Shown piece after piece: positions 17,161-19,743 of a DNA stretch of 19,743 bases. Position numbers and translations under genes: made by a program. The stretch is from the NCBI GenBank assembly GCA_946482545.1, contig CAMLRX010000094.1, positions 1 through 19,743 on the forward strand. Direction: 5' to 3'. This DNA is from an uncultured Flavihumibacter sp. Lineage in GTDB: Bacteria; Bacteroidota; Bacteroidia; Chitinophagales; Chitinophagaceae. Positions within the stretch are counted from its first letter, which is position 1; each line of letters starts with the position of its first letter. The notes below the pieces were generated by a model, which ran no database searches, was not told the origin of the DNA, and saw only the letters and a program-made list of their open reading frames with translations.

Positions 17161-18597
17161 ATGCAAAAATTAATAAGAATATGCTGCGCCTTTGTGCTCG
17201 CTCTCTTCACTTTTTTCCCGGCCATAGCGCAACGCGCAGAAAAGAAAGCACTCAAATACGGTTCACAGTATTCCGGTAAAAGAACGGATGCAGCCATGAA
17301 CCGCTTTAGAGAACACCGTTTCGGACAATTCATTCATTGGGGATTGTATGCCATCCCCGGGGGAATATGGGACGGTAAGGCTTACAACTACGCAGCCGAG
17401 TTCCTGAAATCCAGCGCAAAGATTCCTTCCGAAACCTGGGACTCATTGATGTACCAGTTCAATCCCCAAAAATTTAATGCAAAAGCATGGGCGAAGATGG
17501 CGAAAAATATGGGTGCGAAATACATGACCATCACCACCAAACACCATGAAGGCTTCTGCCTGTGGCCCAGTAAATACACCGATTTTCATGTCGGAAATAC
17601 ACCGTATAAAAAGGATATCCTGAAGGAATTGGTGGAGGCCTATAACGCGGAAGGAATTGATGTGAATTTCTATTATTCCGTACTCGACTGGCACCATCCC
17701 GATTGGCGCTACGATATAAAAAACCAGCAAGACAGTATTGCCTTCAGGAATTATCTCAACTTCGCTTTCAACCAGTTGAAAGAACTGGCAACAAACTATC
17801 CCTCCGTAAAATGTTTCTGGTTCGATGGCACCTGGGACAACAGCGTTAAAAAGAATGGCTGGTGGACGCTTGAAGTGGAAAATATGCTGAAAGCCACCAC
17901 GCCCGGCATGATCGTGAACAGCCGGCTCCGGGCCGACGACTTCGGTACAAGACATGCCGATTCCAATGGCGACATGATGGGCGATTATGCTTCCGGCTAC
18001 GAACGCCGTCTGCCCGATCCCATCAAAGACATCAACGTCGCCAAAACAGATTGGGAAGCCTGCATGACCATTCCCGAAAACCAATGGGGCTACCACAAAG
18101 ACTGGAGCCTGAGCTATGTAAAAACACCGCCCGAACTCATCGAAATGCTCGTTCACTGCACTTCAATGGGTGGAAACTTCCTGATGAACTTTGGTCCGCA
18201 GGGCGATGGCGCCATTCGTACAGAAGAGCAATACATCGCTGCCGAAATTGGCGCGTGGATGAAAGCCAACAGTGAAGCCATTTACGGGTGCGATTACGCG
18301 GGCTGGAAAAAACAGGATTGGGGTTATTATACAAAGAACACCAGAACAGGGAAAATATATATGGTCGTTTTCAATCAGCCCCTGTCCGGCATCGCAAAAA
18401 TACAGACACCGGATAAGGTGGTGATCAAAAAGCAGTATCTCCTGAACAAACCTTCATTGATCCTGCAATTGAAGGAAACGCAGAAGAACCAGTTTAACCT
18501 GTATCTTCCTGCAACAACCGGAAAGACTCCGGTGGTGATTGTTTTGGAAACGGCCAGTGGTGAAAACACCGGTAACTACCAGGATGCGAAAACCTGA
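17161..18597 (+). CDS. GH29 alpha-L-fucosidase, exported
   Basis: This 478-residue protein is a retaining alpha-L-fucosidase of family GH29 that removes fucose from glycan side chains or ends. The signal peptide MQKLIRICCAFVLALFTFFPAIA is followed by QRAEKK with a likely cut at AIA|Q. The catalytic barrel shows RFGQFIHWGLYAIPGG, KYMTITTKHHEGFCLW (H128, H129), FYYSVLDWHHPDW and the nucleophile Asp222 in CFWFDGTWD. Glu281 in GYER is my candidate acid/base; that assignment is less certain. The segment NQWGYHKDW and NFLMNFGPQGDGAI are also family-typical. The C-terminal 90 residues form a beta-sandwich (GKIYMVVFNQPLSGIAK onwards). It is the last gene of the tightly spaced operon: GH2 ends 3 nt upstream and a 364-nt gap follows. 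Whether the linkage is alpha-1,2, -1,3/4 or -1,6 cannot be read here. Confidence 0.95.
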   Translation: MQKLIRICCAFVLALFTFFPAIAQRAEKKALKYGSQYSGKRTDAAMNRFREHRFGQFIHWGLYAIPGGIWDGKAYNYAAEFLKSSAKIPSETWDSLMYQFNPQKFNAKAWAKMAKNMGAKYMTITTKHHEGFCLWPSKYTDFHVGNTPYKKDILKELVEAYNAEGIDVNFYYSVLDWHHPDWRYDIKNQQDSIAFRNYLNFAFNQLKELATNYPSVKCFWFDGTWDNSVKKNGWWTLEVENMLKATTPGMIVNSRLRADDFGTRHADSNGDMMGDYASGYERRLPDPIKDINVAKTDWEACMTIPENQWGYHKDWSLSYVKTPPELIEMLVHCTSMGGNFLMNFGPQGDGAIRTEEQYIAAEIGAWMKANSEAIYGCDYAGWKKQDWGYYTKNTRTGKIYMVVFNQPLSGIAKIQTPDKVVIKKQYLLNKPSLILQLKETQKNQFNLYLPATTGKTPVVIVLETASGENTGNYQDAKT

Positions 18598-18961
18598 TGG
18601 GTATGGTGTAAAGCCACAATATTGCTTTCAAAGAAAACTAAGAAATCAGCGCCGGAACATTTTTTAATGATCCACCGAATAAGCTCATCATTTCAAATTG
18701 GAGTAGGCCCCAGCCCCTGCACTAAAAATAAAAACCTTCTACAAATACTGAACGTGCTTTATTCATTGTATACGCAATAATTCAGTGAACGAACATTTCC
18801 ACACACAACAAACACCAATAATGTACTGAACGCAACCGGAATTAATTACTTCAAATTTTATCCAGAAACACATCGCATCCGCTAAACTATATTACAAAAA
18901 AACAATCGCCCCTCTCCCCCCGGGAGAGGGGAAGGGGGTGAGGCCCCCAAAACCTTCAACA
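18598..18961. other. Intergenic region between fucosidase and lyase-like gene
   Basis: This 364-nt A/T-rich stretch holds no supportable gene on either strand. I find no clear intrinsic terminator for the upstream operon; AAAGC/GCTTT arms near 18610-18628 are too weak. A 9-bp direct repeat TACTGAACG occurs at 18746-18754 and 18824-18832, with a related CAGTGAACG at 18783-18791; their role is unknown. A G/C-rich palindromic repeat occupies the last part and is listed separately. A promoter for the downstream gene is expected here, but no element stands out. Confidence 0.6.
18905..18948. repeat. REP-like G/C palindrome just upstream of the lyase-like gene
   Basis: CCCCTCTCCC (18909-18918) and GGGAGAGGGG (18922-18931) are perfect 10-bp inverted arms around CCC. 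They are followed by AA and a second short inverted pair, GGGGG (18934-18938) and CCCCC (18944-18948), around TGAGG. The composition differs sharply from the A/T-rich surroundings. From general knowledge, motifs of the form CCCTCTCC-GGAGAGGG-GGGGGTGAGG are scattered in many copies in Bacteroidota and other bacterial genomes, so this is probably one copy of a dispersed repeat. It ends 13 nt before the start codon and would fold into the mRNA leader. On the minus strand it is followed by a short T-run (CGATTGTTTTTTT), but no minus-strand gene needs a terminator here. Confidence 0.62.
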
Positions 18962-19743
18962 ATGAACCATCCCTCCAAAAACCGCTTCCACCTGCCAAAG
19001 CTAAGGCTGCTCGTTACCCTTCTTATGGTAACCTGCTGCGCCCAGGCCCAGCGCGACCTGCTAAGCAATGCCGCGAAAGAAAATCCTGAAGCGGTGGATA
19101 TGCGGCATATCGAATCCTGGCGCACGGCCCGGAAGATCAGGCTCAACAAGGCCATTGCCGCTTTACCCGACAGCGTGAAATCGCGCCTGATCGCCACTGC
19201 TGAAACAGCTTTAACTTTCGACTGGCCAGCGCTCTCCGCTTCGCTTTACATGGACTATAAACTTACTGGCACCAGGGTGAACTATGAAAGAAAAAGCAGC
19301 GAACGAAGAAGGATATTCTCCCAACTGGTGATCGGTGAAATACTGGAGAAGAAGGGCCGTTTTATCCCCCAGATCACCAACGGATTATGGGCCATGCTGG
19401 AAGAAAGTTCCTGGGTGGCACCCGCGCACATCGTAGTACAGAAAGGAGGTGCGGGATTACCCGATCCCTTCCAGGAATACATTGACCTGAACGCTGCAAG
19501 AACAGCGGTTTCCATTGCGGAGACCTGGTTCATGCTGAAAGAGCCGCTACTAAAGTATGCGCCTTTTACCGGGAATAAAATCATGTACGAGTTGCACAAA
19601 CGGATCTTCTCTCCGTATTTGTCGCACCGCGATTTCTGGTGGATGGGTTTCGGTAAGGGACTAGTCAACAACTGGAACGCATGGGTAAATACCAACTGTC
19701 TGCATGCGGCTTTTCTCACCCTTACACCTGGTGATTCTCTCCG
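18962..19743 (+). CDS. Heparinase II/III-family-like exported protein, probable polysaccharide lyase (3' truncated by window edge)
   Basis: The frame runs from ATG 18962 off the right edge, giving the first 260 residues. A signal peptide MNHPSKNRFHLPKLRLLVTLLMVTCCAQA ends at about residue 29 (AQA|Q); a lipoprotein reading at VTCC is less likely. The mature part is helical: FDWPALSASLYMDYKLTG, YERKSSERRRIFSQLVIGEILEKKGRFIPQITNGLWAMLEESSWVAPAH, and NNWNAWVNTNCL. This order (WP-LPASLYLD, ERR, LGE--E-KGRF---I-NGIWA--EES-W-VPAH, NNWN-W-NSN) is what I recognise from Bacteroidota heparinase II/III-family lyases, whose N-terminal half is an alpha/alpha toroid. Those enzymes cleave uronic-acid-containing polysaccharides by beta-elimination. 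The central catalytic His/Tyr and C-terminal beta domain are beyond the window, so activity and lyase family are unassigned. It continues the PUL theme but is separated by 364 nt and a repeat, so it may be transcribed separately. Confidence 0.75.
   Translation, partial: MNHPSKNRFHLPKLRLLVTLLMVTCCAQAQRDLLSNAAKENPEAVDMRHIESWRTARKIRLNKAIAALPDSVKSRLIATAETALTFDWPALSASLYMDYKLTGTRVNYERKSSERRRIFSQLVIGEILEKKGRFIPQITNGLWAMLEESSWVAPAHIVVQKGGAGLPDPFQEYIDLNAARTAVSIAETWFMLKEPLLKYAPFTGNKIMYELHKRIFSPYLSHRDFWWMGFGKGLVNNWNAWVNTNCLHAAFLTLTPGDSL

Noticed and set aside
17443..18156. A 237-codon minus-strand open frame inside the GH29 gene
   Set aside because: It is antisense to clear catalytic motifs of the fucosidase and shows no protein-family features of its own.
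18905..18948. Reading the G/C palindrome as the terminator of the PUL operon
   Set aside because: On the plus strand no T-run follows the hairpin, and it lies more than 300 nt after the fucosidase stop, next to the following start codon.
1..19743. CRISPR arrays, tRNAs, transposases, phage or defence genes
   Set aside because: No regularly spaced repeats, cloverleaf sequences or matching protein motifs were seen; every long frame is explained by metabolic, stress or PUL genes.

Overview
The window looks like chromosomal DNA of a Bacteroidota bacterium, most probably a Chitinophagaceae-type soil or plant-associated glycan degrader. The evidence is two SusC/SusD pairs, many short lipoprotein signals of the form C-S/K-K, coding sequences without Shine-Dalgarno leaders (starts are instead preceded by A/C-rich stretches such as TTCAACaATG), and OmpA/PorT-like small barrels. 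The family assignment is inference from gene content; no rRNA or other marker is present. No tRNA, rRNA, CRISPR array, insertion sequence or phage gene was found.

Left region (1-4570), housekeeping and stress genes. A 5'-truncated superfamily 1B helicase (IGHMBP2/Dna2-like) runs off the left edge. It converges on a 48-residue lmo0937-family membrane protein encoded on the minus strand (1732-1878), which is the only minus-strand gene I support. Divergent from that come a DAO-type FAD-dependent oxidoreductase, a Dps ferritin-like protein and a small outer-membrane beta-barrel protein. The block ends in a strong intrinsic terminator at 4541-4569.

Central and right region (4703-18597), one tightly packed seven-gene operon that is a polysaccharide utilisation locus (PUL). 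In order it encodes a CHRD-domain lipoprotein, SusC-1, SusD-1, SusC-2, SusD-2, a family 2 glycoside hydrolase and a GH29 alpha-L-fucosidase. All gaps between genes are 3-31 nt, so one transcript is likely, starting in the 4570-4702 gap. The two SusCD pairs would import oligosaccharides released from a complex fucosylated glycan, and the exported GH2 and GH29 enzymes would trim beta-linked sugars and fucose.

Right edge (18598-19743). A 364-nt gap with a CCCCTCTCCC/GGGAGAGGGG palindromic repeat is followed by the first 260 residues of an exported protein resembling the N-terminal half of Bacteroidota heparinase II/III-family polysaccharide lyases. If that is correct, the locus continues to the right and the target glycan probably contains uronic acid as well as fucose.

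The most unusual points are the CHRD lipoprotein as leading gene of the PUL, the non-canonical SusC-1 that lacks the usual DEVVVVGYG segment found in SusC-2, and the lack of any local regulator. I see no clear evidence of a wholly new kind of system; the PUL composition is the best candidate for novelty.
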